From: CAYSBK01 sp964429265
GTDB lineage: Bacteria; Planctomycetota; Phycisphaerae; Sedimentisphaerales; Anaerobacaceae
NCBI GenBank assembly: GCA_964429265.1
Contig: CAYSBK010000097.1
Coordinates: 1 to 8,889 of the forward strand
Length of the DNA stretch: 8,889 nucleotides
Direction of reading: 5' to 3'
The translations under genes were made by a program, and so were the position numbers. Positions within the stretch are counted from its first letter, which is position 1. The number at the start of each line of letters is the position of its first letter. The notes beneath the pieces were generated by a model. That model saw only the letters and a program-made list of their open reading frames with translations. It searched no databases and had not been told where the DNA came from. Below are positions 1 through 7,090 of the stretch, piece by piece.

Positions 1-257
1 GGGGCCGAGCTGACCGCCAAGCTTGTCCGCCAGTTCAGCAGAAGCTGCCGCCACTGCGGCTTCAAACTCAACCAAGTACTGATGTGATTCGTTGAATGGT
101 GGCTGCAACTTGACCCCGGCCAGCAGCAGGACTTTTACCACGGCGAGGTGCCGGCAGCACAGGTCAGTTGACCGATGACGAATTGCAACGGCACATCGCA
201 AGGATCATAGAAAAGCTCCAGGGCGAGCAACCCCGCTGGCGAGCTAAAGTCCGATAA
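1..257 (+). pseudogene. Possible decayed coding remnant, cut by the window edge
   Basis: Frame 1 is open from the window edge to a TGA at 85-87 and encodes a tail with a Cys-x-x-Cys pair (SCRHCGFKLN). The same frame then continues as plausible protein (FVEWWLQLDPGQQQDFYHGE) to a TGA at 166-168. Shifting by -1 near 160-168 gives a third coding-like piece (LTDDELQRHIARIIEKLQ) that ends with TAA at 255-257. The first two pieces show strong G/C bias at third codon positions, as the real genes here do; the third is weaker. Neither downstream piece has a convincing start codon or ribosome site of its own. The simplest reading is one gene carrying a nonsense change and a frameshift, or assembly errors. 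TGA is a normal stop elsewhere in this window, so a changed code is unlikely. The end overlaps the tail of the opposite-strand gene by 14 nt. I do not recognise the family. Confidence 0.35.
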
Positions 258-798
258 TCTCCTCGCCCGGCGGACGCAGGCCGACTGGCCTGCCGAGGAT
301 TTCACGATACAGGACCGCCTTGCGCAGTTCATCGAGGTTCTCCTGCCGCTCAGCCAGCTCGGCCAGGTATGAGGCCGGCATCAACTGCTGCTGGGTTTGC
401 TGCTGCTCCAGAACCTCCTCAAGATGGTCGGCAGCACCGTGTTTCTCGACCGGGACGGGCCTGACGGACGCAGCCGGCGGGACGGCGGGCTTCGGTCCGG
501 GAACGGCTGCCTTTGCCTTCGCGGCCGGCGGGACGACCCCCGCTACCCTCTGGTTGGCACGTTGTTCGGCGGCACGGCTGATACGCTCGGCCATCGGCGC
601 GGCGGTGCCCTGCTGGGGCGGCCGCACGGGTCGCTTCCGCGGCCGGCCCGGTGTGCCTGTGCTCCTGGCTGCCCTGTTCTTCACGATCGAGCCCAGCGCG
701 TACAGCACCGCAAGCACCACGAACACGAGGATTTGCATCCAGTTCTCTATGTCCGAGCTACGCGCCAGCAGAACCAGTTGTACACAACTTCCAGCCAT
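244..798 (-). CDS. Unrecognised single-span membrane protein, last gene of the NfeD/FloA cluster
   Basis: The product is 184 aa from the ATG at 798, which has CGAGG 7 nt upstream. A TTG at 819 with GGAG upstream, and an internal ATG (Met21), are alternatives. Residues about 21-39 form one hydrophobic segment (MQILVFVVLAVLYALGSIV), followed by a basic stretch (KNRAAR...GRPRKRPVRP). This suggests an N-out/C-in anchor by the positive-inside rule. Residues 45-120 are Ala/Pro/Arg-rich and probably disordered. Residues 124-172 look helical, with a Gln-rich run (EQQQTQQQ) and a compact ending LRKAVLYREILGRP. That ending resembles a short C-terminal helix I recall from other unnamed bacterial proteins of this layout; this is memory, not a search. 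The gene starts 49 nt after the floA stop and is read in the same direction, the position small unknown genes such as yqfB hold after floA in Bacillus. A role as a FloA/NfeD accessory or scaffold protein is inference only. Confidence 0.75.
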   Translation of the reverse strand: MAGSCVQLVLLARSSDIENWMQILVFVVLAVLYALGSIVKNRAARSTGTPGRPRKRPVRPPQQGTAAPMAERISRAAEQRANQRVAGVVPPAAKAKAAVPGPKPAVPPAASVRPVPVEKHGAADHLEEVLEQQQTQQQLMPASYLAELAERQENLDELRKAVLYREILGRPVGLRPPGEEIIGL

Positions 799-847
799 CG
801 CAAAACCTCGGGCAGACAACGCGGCCGGCTCCGTCGTTCAAGCCCGA

Positions 848-1864
848 CTATTCCTTTTTCTTTCTGGGCTTGGCGATTGAATCACGCATTTCCGTATCCG
901 CCTGGATATTCTTCAGCCGGTAATAATCCATAACCCCGAGGTTGCCTTTCTTCAGCGCGTCGGCCATCGCAAGCGGCACCTTCGCCTCGTTTTCGACCAC
1001 CAGCGCACGCATCTCCTGCTCACGTGCTACTGCCATCGCACGACGCTTCTCCGCCTCGGCCTTCGCGCGACGCATATCCGCCTCGGCCTGGGCGGCCTGC
1101 AACTGTGCACCGACGTTCTCTCCCACGTCAACATCGGCGATGTCGATCGACAGGATTTCAAAAGCCGTCCCGGCATCGAGACCCTTGTCAAGGACCGCCT
1201 TCGAAATACTGTCCGGATTCTCCAGCACCGCCTTGTACGTAATTGCGCTTCCGATGGTCGTAACAATACCCTCGCCAACACGCGCAATGACCGTTTCTTC
1301 GGTCGCTCCGCCGATGAGCCGTTCGATATTCGCCCGGACTGTCACGCGTGCCTTGGCCCTTAGCTGAATCCCGTCCTGCGCAACCGCGTCAACCGTCTCC
1401 TTGCCCTTGTGCGGGTCCGGACAATCGATAACCTTTGGATTCACACTGGTCTGCACCGCATCCAGAATGTCCCTGCCAGCCAGGTCTATCGCCGTGGCGG
1501 TCTTCAGCGTCAGGTCGATATTGGCGCGGTTGGCCGCAATCAGCGCACGCACCACGTTCGGCACACGCCCCCCCGCCAGGTAGTGGCTTTCCAGGTCGCG
1601 GGTGGTAAGCGTCAAACCCGCCTGCACGGCCGTTATCTTGCTCAGCACAATCGTCCGCGTATCCACCCGCCGAAGCCACATCCCTATCAGTTCCGCAAAC
1701 TTCACGTCCGCACGCGAAAGTTTCGCCTGAAGCCAAAGCCTGAAAAACTTCAGGAAAAGCAGGAAAAATATCAACGCCGCCAGGATTACAACCACCAGCA
1801 GCGTCACCGCAATGATCTTTGTAGCGTTCGCCTGGGCCACCAATATGTACTCGCCGTCAAACAT
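848..1864 (-). CDS. floA: Flotillin-like protein FloA
   Basis: FloA proteins are membrane scaffold proteins that form lipid microdomains on the inner face of the cytoplasmic membrane. The 338-aa product is close to the roughly 330 aa of Bacillus subtilis FloA (YqfA). A hydrophobic hairpin or span lies at residues 16-44. The SPFH/PHB-like core follows, with family-typical stretches at 68-82 (DTRTIVLSKITAVQA), 164-182 (DGIQLRAKARVTVRANIER) and 188-206 (TEETVIARVGEGIVTTIGS). An Ala/Glu/Lys-rich coiled coil runs from about 254 to 298 (QLQAAQAEADMRRAKAEAEK). The tail is basic (KPRKKKE). The ATG has AAAGGAA about 9 nt upstream. Its first 8 nt overlap the end of the upstream short NfeD gene, which suggests translational coupling. 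Pairing with NfeD is typical for this family. The identification is close to certain from the whole-length pattern. Confidence 0.95.
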   Translation of the reverse strand: MFDGEYILVAQANATKIIAVTLLVVVILAALIFFLLFLKFFRLWLQAKLSRADVKFAELIGMWLRRVDTRTIVLSKITAVQAGLTLTTRDLESHYLAGGRVPNVVRALIAANRANIDLTLKTATAIDLAGRDILDAVQTSVNPKVIDCPDPHKGKETVDAVAQDGIQLRAKARVTVRANIERLIGGATEETVIARVGEGIVTTIGSAITYKAVLENPDSISKAVLDKGLDAGTAFEILSIDIADVDVGENVGAQLQAAQAEADMRRAKAEAEKRRAMAVAREQEMRALVVENEAKVPLAMADALKKGNLGVMDYYRLKNIQADTEMRDSIAKPRKKKE

Positions 1865-2378
1865 CGTGTGTTCCTTTCATTTCGTCTTCCCGTTTCACTA
1901 CCCGCACCGTAACCTGCGTGCTTTGTACGCGTATGACCTTAACCCTTTCCGATTTCTCTACATACCCCTGTTCCGCCACGCATTCAACCCTTTTTCCTGA
2001 AAAATCGCACGTACCCACCGGGCGAAGCGGCGTAATCACCACCCCCTCGGCCCCCAAAAGCTCTTTCAGATGGTCGCTGTCGGCAATCGCGTCGCCGGGC
2101 GCACGCTGCGGCGGGGTAAGCGTCACCACCCTGCCGAAACGCGTCCTCGGGAAAACCCTGTACGCCAATACCAGCAGCGACGGCACCATAACCACCGCCA
2201 CTACTATCCCCGCAACTCCCGCACTTGTGCTGTGCTTGAAAAATATCAATACCCCCCCTGCCGCGCACGCAAACGCGCATATGCTCAGTATGCCGCCGCT
2301 CGGCACGAATACCTCCGCCACTATCAACGCCGCACAGGCAAAATACAAAAAAAACGCAAAAACCAACCACCAGTCCAC
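1857..2378 (-). CDS. Short NfeD-like membrane protein (flotillin partner)
   Basis: The 173-aa product has the short NfeD layout. Hydrophobic segments lie at about residues 4-22, 29-47 and 53-73. A soluble beta-rich OB-fold domain follows at about 108-162, starting LLGAEGVVITPLRPVG and including CVAEQGYVEKSERVKVIRV. This domain closely parallels the C-terminal domain of the long NfeD encoded just upstream (shared TPLRP, DCVAE/ECVAE, IEK/VEK and V-x-I-I/V-R positions), so the two are tandem paralogues of that module. The start is GTG with AAAGG about 8 nt upstream, placed over the stop codon of the preceding gene; only 5 nt separate the two. The stop lies 8 nt inside floA. NfeD proteins of this type are believed to stabilise or organise flotillin assemblies; no enzymatic residues are expected or seen. 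Confidence 0.92.
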   Translation of the reverse strand: MDWWLVFAFFLYFACAALIVAEVFVPSGGILSICAFACAAGGVLIFFKHSTSAGVAGIVVAVVMVPSLLVLAYRVFPRTRFGRVVTLTPPQRAPGDAIADSDHLKELLGAEGVVITPLRPVGTCDFSGKRVECVAEQGYVEKSERVKVIRVQSTQVTVRVVKREDEMKGTHDV

Positions 2379-2383
2379 AATTC

Positions 2384-3928
2384 TTACCTTTCGCCGGATG
2401 CGTTCAACTCGGTAACCACCACCCGATTGCCACGAATGCGGATTATCTCCACGGACCGATCCTTCTCAATGAATTGCCCCTCGGCCACACAATCGACCAC
2501 GACCTGGCCGAACCTGACCCGTCCGGCCGGCCGAAGCGGTGTAAGCACCTGGCCCCTATCACCCGGCCGAAGCTGCACGTTGTCCTGCTGCGCCGGAGCA
2601 CTCGCACTGACCTCCAGTTCCCCCCCCGTCTTTGCGGCAGCAGGCGCCAGAATCAGCCCGCTGAGAAACTCAATGTGCGGTAGGTACCTTGCCACCAGCC
2701 ACGCAAGCACAACGAATCCCACAAATCCAATGCAAAGCCCCAGCGCATTGTACACGAATACCTCCCAGTCAAATGCCGTCTCGGGCCACGGCAGCCTGTT
2801 CGGCGGATTCCGGACAAGCATCCCGAATATCCCCCCGAGCAAAAACACTATCCCCAGCACTCCCGCAATCCCGAACCCCGGAAGCACAAAAAACTCGATC
2901 ATCAACAACACCACCCCCACCACCAGCAGCGCCACCTCCACCCAGTTCGCCATGCCAACCAGGTACTTGCTGCCGATTACTATTGCAAAACATATCACCG
3001 CCACCAGCCCGGGCAGCCCAACCCCGGGTGTGCTCAGCTCCATATACACCCCCAGCAGCGCCAGCATTATCAGCACGCTCATAACCGCCGGGTGGTTCAG
3101 CCACCGAACCATCTTCTCCGACCAGTTCGGCCGCAGAACCTCGCAAGGCCTTGAAAACTCCACCCCGTCCCTGTCCGCAAGGTACGCCAGCACGCCGTCT
3201 ATATCCTCCACCACTGCACGGGCTATCCCGTACTCGTAGGCCTTCGAGGCGGTCAGCGTCAGCAGCTCCTTGTCGCTGTCGATAAGCTCCTTGTTCGCCA
3301 GGTCGTAAACGTTCGCGTCCGCCGGCAGCTCATCGCCCTCGAAAAACTCGTACCGCCCTGTCGTCTTATTTTTTATGCGGTACACCTCGATTTGCATCGT
3401 CACCATAGCCCGCAACAGGGCCTTGGGGTATCGGTTGGCCTCGGCGGCGTGCTCGAACATACTGCGGACAACGCTCTCAACTTTCTCACGTTCCACGCCT
3501 TCGATCTGCCCGCCCATCTGGACCGGCGCGCAATCCCCGATAAGGCTGCCGGAACGCATTATGATGTCCCTGCAGTAAACGCTTATCAGCGCACCGGCAG
3601 AGATCGCCTCGGTCTTGATATATGCCGTCGTGTGGACCTTTCGCCCCGTTTCCTGAAAGTACTTGCGGATGTCGTCAGCCGACTTCAGAAAGCCCCCGTA
3701 CGTCTCGATCTGGTATATGATGTAATCCGCACCTGCCTCGATCGCCTCTTCGGTTCTGCGCTGCAGCGATTTGTACAACCCGTCGTCTATGAGACCACCG
3801 CACGTTATAACGTATGCGGTCGCGGCCGGCCGAACCTCTTGCAACTGGTTCACCGCACCTGCACCGACCACCAGCGCCGATACCACAGCCCACACGACAA
3901 CGAGCACACTCCGCACCGTATTTTTCAT
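2384..3928 (-). CDS. Long NfeD protein with ClpP/SppA-like serine protease domain
   Basis: The product is 514 aa. A signal peptide occupies residues 1-25 (hydrophobic, ending VVGAGA), so the next domain should lie outside the cytoplasmic membrane. Residues 35-250 are a ClpP-crotonase-type protease domain of the NfeD1b class. The expected oxyanion strand is YQIETYGG (72-79), the nucleophile motif is EAISAGALIS with Ser110, and the family-typical SLIGDCAPV follows at 128-136. Lys149 lies 39 residues after Ser110, fitting the Ser-Lys dyad known from the archaeal homologue PH1510, where the two are about 41 apart. About five membrane spans follow between 281 and 414, then a C-terminal OB-fold domain (about 453-508). 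I chose the ATG at 3928 because the signal peptide follows directly; the open frame extends to 4069 but would add an atypical charged leader and overlap the phosphate permease. No good ribosome site precedes it, which fits the leaderless promoter at 3936-3964. It heads the NfeD/FloA cluster. Confidence 0.93.
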   Translation of the reverse strand: MKNTVRSVLVVVWAVVSALVVGAGAVNQLQEVRPAATAYVITCGGLIDDGLYKSLQRRTEEAIEAGADYIIYQIETYGGFLKSADDIRKYFQETGRKVHTTAYIKTEAISAGALISVYCRDIIMRSGSLIGDCAPVQMGGQIEGVEREKVESVVRSMFEHAAEANRYPKALLRAMVTMQIEVYRIKNKTTGRYEFFEGDELPADANVYDLANKELIDSDKELLTLTASKAYEYGIARAVVEDIDGVLAYLADRDGVEFSRPCEVLRPNWSEKMVRWLNHPAVMSVLIMLALLGVYMELSTPGVGLPGLVAVICFAIVIGSKYLVGMANWVEVALLVVGVVLLMIEFFVLPGFGIAGVLGIVFLLGGIFGMLVRNPPNRLPWPETAFDWEVFVYNALGLCIGFVGFVVLAWLVARYLPHIEFLSGLILAPAAAKTGGELEVSASAPAQQDNVQLRPGDRGQVLTPLRPAGRVRFGQVVVDCVAEGQFIEKDRSVEIIRIRGNRVVVTELNASGER

Positions 3929-3935
3929 GCCCTGA

Positions 3936-3964
3936 ATTGTAACTTTCTTCGCCGCCTCTGGCAA
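3936..3964 (-). promoter_or_regulatory. Sigma70-type promoter for the NfeD/FloA cluster, predicted leaderless
   Basis: On the minus strand TTGCCA (3964-3959) and TACAAT (3941-3936) each match the sigma70 consensus at 5 of 6 positions and are separated by exactly 17 nt. Only 7 nt lie between the -10 box and the ATG at 3928, so transcription should begin at about 3929-3928, on or just before the start codon. The lack of a usable Shine-Dalgarno sequence upstream of this ATG, in contrast to the strong ones at neighbouring genes, supports a leaderless mRNA. The site lies in the 103-nt gap after the phosphate permease. Confidence 0.6.
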
Positions 3965-4031
3965 TAGAAATACAAGTCTTTTTTCGCCCCCATCCCGCCG
4001 GTTCCGCCTGCCGAGAACCCGGTCTGCATCC

Positions 4032-5276
4032 CTACCAGACCAGCCATCTGCCCAGAAGGTAGAATCCAACCGTCAGCAATGCAGCCACCGGAACCGTCAC
4101 CAGCCACGCCGCAAAAATAGAGCTGACCACTTTTCGGTCAACCGCCGTGATACCGCGGGCAAGCCCCACCCCTATGATGGCGCCCACCAGCGTATGAGTC
4201 GTCGATATTGGCAGCCCGAGCTTCGAGCACACCAGCACCGTCGCCATCGCGCTGAGGTCCGCCGCCACGCCGCGCGACGGCGTTATCTCCGTTACCTTCG
4301 TACCAACAACCCGCATTACGCGGTATCCGAAGGTCGCCAGACCCAGCACGATTCCCCCACCCCCCAGCACGAGCACCCACATCGCCACCGGCACCTTCCC
4401 TGGTATCGAATTATGCCGGGCAATGTCAACCACCGCCGCAAGAGGACCTACCGCATTGGCCACGTCATTCGCGCCGTGGGCAAATGCCACCGTGCACGAA
4501 GTTATGACCACCAGGATCGCAAAAGTGCGTTCCACCTGTGCAAGCTGCTGCTCGAAGGGAAGCGACCCGTTGTTGGCCCCGTTCCTGCGCATCCACAGCC
4601 TCGATAACAACGCCGCCCCCAGCCCCACCATCACGCTCAGCCCAAGGGCCTCCCAGCCGCCAAGATGCAAATGCAGGTTCTTCAGGCCCTTGTAAATCGT
4701 CGCCAGCGCCAGTATTGCGAACGTGAAAAAAACGCACACTGGTACCCCCTTCAGCGCTGCCGTCGCGGGCTTTTCCTTCGACAGAATGTGCCGCGAAATA
4801 ACCTTGAATATGACAAAGGCCCCAAGCCCTCCTGCCACAGGCGAGATAATCCAGCTCGCAACTATCTGGCCCATCTTGCCCCAGTGAGTGTGCCCGAACC
4901 CTGCCTGAAGAATCCCGAAACCTACGATCGCCCCCACAATCGAGTGCGTCGTAGATACCGGCATACCCACGTAAGAGGCAATGTTCAGCCAGACCGCCGC
5001 GGCAAGCATCGCACAGAGCATCCCCTGGGCCAGAACCGCCGGCTCACCCGCGAAAACCTCCGCGTCGATTATGCCTTTGCGTATCGTGTCGGTTACGTGG
5101 CTGCCGACCAGAACCGCCCCGCAAAACTCGCATACCCCCGCCAGTATCACCGCCCAGAATATGCTGACCGACTTCGAGCCGACCGCATCCGCCATTGAGT
5201 TCGCCACGTCGTTGGCGCCCACGTTCCACGCCATATAGAGCCCAATGATCACCGCGGCGATAACCAGGATTTCCAT
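4032..5276 (-). CDS. PiT-family inorganic phosphate permease
   Basis: The 414-aa polytopic membrane protein imports inorganic phosphate (as metal-phosphate or with H+/Na+, which the sequence does not settle). It shows the duplicated PHO4/PiT signature: GANDVANSM at residues 20-28 and GANDVANAVGPLAAV at 268-282. The matching STTH motifs are MPVSTTHSIVGAIVGFG (105-121) and LPISTTHTLVGAIIGVG (355-371). Hydrophobic spans are spread over both halves, with a short charged loop around 229-250 between them. Length fits the shorter bacterial members of the family. The ATG is preceded by GGAGGAAGG with 8 nt spacing. It lies 31 nt downstream of the DUF47 gene, the usual partner of PiT transporters, so the two are probably cotranscribed. 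The name pit is avoided because the family has several subgroups. Confidence 0.95.
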   Translation of the reverse strand: MEILVIAAVIIGLYMAWNVGANDVANSMADAVGSKSVSIFWAVILAGVCEFCGAVLVGSHVTDTIRKGIIDAEVFAGEPAVLAQGMLCAMLAAAVWLNIASYVGMPVSTTHSIVGAIVGFGILQAGFGHTHWGKMGQIVASWIISPVAGGLGAFVIFKVISRHILSKEKPATAALKGVPVCVFFTFAILALATIYKGLKNLHLHLGGWEALGLSVMVGLGAALLSRLWMRRNGANNGSLPFEQQLAQVERTFAILVVITSCTVAFAHGANDVANAVGPLAAVVDIARHNSIPGKVPVAMWVLVLGGGGIVLGLATFGYRVMRVVGTKVTEITPSRGVAADLSAMATVLVCSKLGLPISTTHTLVGAIIGVGLARGITAVDRKVVSSIFAAWLVTVPVAALLTVGFYLLGRWLVW

Positions 5277-5307
5277 GCCGATCGCCTTCCTCCGATGCTG
5301 CGCCGCC

Positions 5308-5982
5308 CTACCGCTTGCGGATAATCAGGCGAAGATACTTGGCCGTCTTCTCGGCGTTGTTCGAGACCCGACCCAGAATCTTGCAGTACTTGTCCAGAAA
5401 CATAATCGTAATTGGGTCCATCTTCTGCTCCATATCGTAGAAACGCCGCGCGAACCTCCTCTCAAGCCGGTCAACCTGCCACTCCTCGTGGCTGATCTTC
5501 TCGATTGCATCGAGAACCTCCTTGGCCAGCGGACCGGAAAACGCCGCCTCGGCCAGCGCCGACAGCTTCTCGGCAACGCTTAGCAGGTGCTCGCTCACCG
5601 TTATGACCTGCTCCACGAACGCCATAAAATCCTCTTTCAGTTCGTCCGGAATCTTCGTCCTTCGCAGCAGCAGCAAGACCGCAAAATCCTCCGCGGCGTC
5701 CGCAACGTCATCCTGGTACGCCAGAAACCGACTCAGCTCCGACCGCCCTACCGACAGAAAGTACATTCCCGAAATCTCGTCCCGAAGACGGTTCTTGATC
5801 TGGTCCGCCTCGTGTTCCGTCAGAGACATCCGGTTGTGAAGCTCCTCGATCTTGTCGTACTGCTCGTCGATGAAACTTCGTGCCAGCGGCCGTAGCAGCT
5901 CAACGCACTCGTGCACCTTGCGCGTATGCTCGCAAAGCTCCGGAAACGGCGCCGATCCGAAAAACTTGCTTATCAGTTTCAT
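5308..5982 (-). CDS. DUF47 family protein, PhoU-like partner of the phosphate permease
   Basis: The 224-aa product is the usual size for the DUF47/TIGR00153 family and is predicted to be almost entirely alpha-helical and cytoplasmic. Family-like features are the N-terminal FFGSAPF (7-13), the acidic-helix motif TEHEADQIKNRLRDEI (55-70), YQDDVADAAEDFAVLL (89-104), and the C-terminal helix SNNAEKTAKYLRLIIRKR (207-224). The E/D-x-x-x-D clusters resemble the metal-binding repeats of PhoU. Proteins of this family usually sit next to PiT transporters and are thought to control or assist phosphate uptake. The start at 5982 is set by GAGGAG 6 nt upstream (5994-5989); the open frame continues to 6075, but that extension is rich in Arg/Cys/Trp and not family-like. 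The permease gene follows after 31 nt. Confidence 0.93.
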   Translation of the reverse strand: MKLISKFFGSAPFPELCEHTRKVHECVELLRPLARSFIDEQYDKIEELHNRMSLTEHEADQIKNRLRDEISGMYFLSVGRSELSRFLAYQDDVADAAEDFAVLLLLRRTKIPDELKEDFMAFVEQVITVSEHLLSVAEKLSALAEAAFSGPLAKEVLDAIEKISHEEWQVDRLERRFARRFYDMEQKMDPITIMFLDKYCKILGRVSNNAEKTAKYLRLIIRKR

Positions 5983-5988
5983 AATCAT

Positions 5989-5994
5989 CTCCTC
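5989..5994 (-). promoter_or_regulatory. Ribosome binding site fixing the DUF47 start
   Basis: GAGGAG on the minus strand, 6 nt before the ATG at 5982. A second ATG two codons upstream (5988) would touch this site, so the downstream ATG is the real start. Confidence 0.8.
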
Positions 5995-6046
5995 GAACAC
6001 GCATATATCCCTGCGTCGGCACCCAAACCTCGGGTACTTGCGGGAA

Positions 6047-6075
6047 CATTTACGCCCCCACCAACCGACCGTCAA
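6047..6075 (-). promoter_or_regulatory. Candidate promoter for the DUF47-PiT operon
   Basis: TTGACG (6075-6070, 5 of 6 to consensus) is followed after 17 nt by TAAATG (6052-6047), only 3 of 6 to TATAAT. Transcription would start near 6040, giving a leader of about 58 nt. The weak -10 is what one might see at an activator-dependent promoter such as a phosphate-starvation one, but I could not recognise a PHO box. The 220-nt gap (5983-6202) that holds it contains nothing else I can identify and no clear terminator. Confidence 0.35.
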
Positions 6076-6202
6076 GCAAAATTCACTTCCCGCCCCACTT
6101 TTCCGAACTTTGCCGGCCCATCAGCCCCACGTGCTCAAGCTCGGGCGGTTCCTGCTTGCTTGCCCGGACGCACCAAAGTAACCTTCCCCCCCTGCCGGAC
6201 GC

Positions 6203-7090
6203 TCAACTCTTCGCCGGCCTGCCCCTGCTTTTCGAACTGCCTCTTCTTCGCCGGTCGTCCATAAAAACGATGACCCGCGCATACTTCTCCGCGGAAAGGT
6301 GCTGCTTCAATATCTTACGTACCTGGTGCATCGGCGTCCGCTGGGTCGTGTGAGTAACGACGATGTGCCGGTTCTGCAGGCCCTCGACCAGCCTGGCGAA
6401 CTCGCTGATGTGCATATGTCGTCCCGCCAGTGCCCTTCCTGTGTGGTCCAACTCGTAAAACGTGCACTCCGCTATCAAAATCCTGCTGTTGACAATGTAG
6501 TCCAACTGCGAAAAATCAACATACTGGGTATCGCCCAGGTACGTAACGATCGGAATCTCCAGCGGATAGTCTATCTCGATGCCCTGTTTCTTCAGCTCCA
6601 CGATCTGGGGACCCGTCAGCTTGGAGTATTCCGGCTTCAGTTTCTTTCGCTTCTCAATCACGCTGTAGCCAACCGAACCCCGGCTGTGCTTGGTCGGAAA
6701 CACCCTCACAAACAGGTTCGGCTTCACCTGGTACTCGTCGCCCGGTTTTACCCCAACCAGGTTCGCCGGAATCCTGTTGCCGTCCAGACGCGACCAGGCA
6801 TCCAGAATCTCACGTATCGGCCCCAGCAGGTTCGCCGGCGCCAGAACCGTCCCCGCGCTTTGCCCGGAAAAATTCCGGTGCGAAAGATAATACGCAATCC
6901 CCGCCGCGTGGTCCATGTGCCCGTGGGTCAGCAGCACGTTGTTGATCGAAATTACCTGGTCCGGCGCCTTGCCGATGTCGAAGCATACGTCCAGTTGCGG
7001 TATCGCCACAACCGTCTCCTCAGCCGCAACTGAGTAGCCGATGATCTCAAGCTCATCTATCTTTACACGGGCTAAATCGTGACTGGCCAT
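6203..7090 (-). CDS. Plant-type (short) tRNase Z-like metallo-beta-lactamase-fold protein
   Basis: The 295-aa product is a likely zinc-dependent nuclease that would cut the 3' trailer from tRNA precursors if it is a true tRNase Z. Metal-site motifs visible are LLTHGHMDHAAG (His56, His58, Asp60, His61), TKHSRGSVGY (His135), YLGDT (Asp187), AECTFYE, the HMHISE motif (225-230), and THTTQRT with His247. The order and spacing, and stretches such as NLVGVKPGDEYQV and HMHISEFARLVE, parallel plant AtTRZ1/2 (about 280 aa) rather than the Bacillus/E. coli enzyme as I remember it. The tail after about residue 279 is strongly basic (RRRRGSSKSRGRPAKS) and could bind RNA. The ATG at 7090 has a modest GGGAA site 6 nt upstream. 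It is transcribed divergently from the DUF434 gene. A different phosphodiesterase substrate cannot be excluded. Confidence 0.88.
   Translation of the reverse strand: MASHDLARVKIDELEIIGYSVAAEETVVAIPQLDVCFDIGKAPDQVISINNVLLTHGHMDHAAGIAYYLSHRNFSGQSAGTVLAPANLLGPIREILDAWSRLDGNRIPANLVGVKPGDEYQVKPNLFVRVFPTKHSRGSVGYSVIEKRKKLKPEYSKLTGPQIVELKKQGIEIDYPLEIPIVTYLGDTQYVDFSQLDYIVNSRILIAECTFYELDHTGRALAGRHMHISEFARLVEGLQNRHIVVTHTTQRTPMHQVRKILKQHLSAEKYARVIVFMDDRRRRGSSKSRGRPAKS

Noticed and set aside
135..332. 65-codon minus-strand open frame near the left end.
   Set aside because: It overlaps the end of the better supported 244-798 gene on the same strand in another frame and has no recognisable features.
320..933. 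Plus-strand open frames of up to 186 codons opposite the unrecognised membrane-protein gene.
   Set aside because: The minus-strand reading has a membrane span, a good start and operon placement; the plus-strand frames are Cys/Ser/Arg-rich shadows.
942..1367. Plus-strand open frames opposite floA (also 1409-1912).
   Set aside because: Repetitive Ser/Ala/Arg composition, no ribosome sites, and the floA reading is unambiguous.
2070..3239. A 389-codon plus-strand open frame opposite the NfeD genes.
   Set aside because: It is a shadow of the strong third-position G/C bias of the NfeD genes; the translation is low-complexity (Ser/Thr/Pro/Arg) with no recognisable domain, and the minus-strand genes are secure.
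3998..4022. Hairpin (CCGGTTC / GAACCCGG on the plus strand) after the permease gene, considered as a terminator.
   Set aside because: The stem has a bulge and a 10-nt loop, and in the direction of transcription it is followed by a G-rich and A-rich stretch rather than a T run.
3929..4069. N-terminal extension of the long NfeD to the upstream ATG at 4069.
   Set aside because: It overlaps the end of the permease gene, adds an Arg/Gly-rich leader ahead of a clear signal peptide, and contains the predicted promoter.
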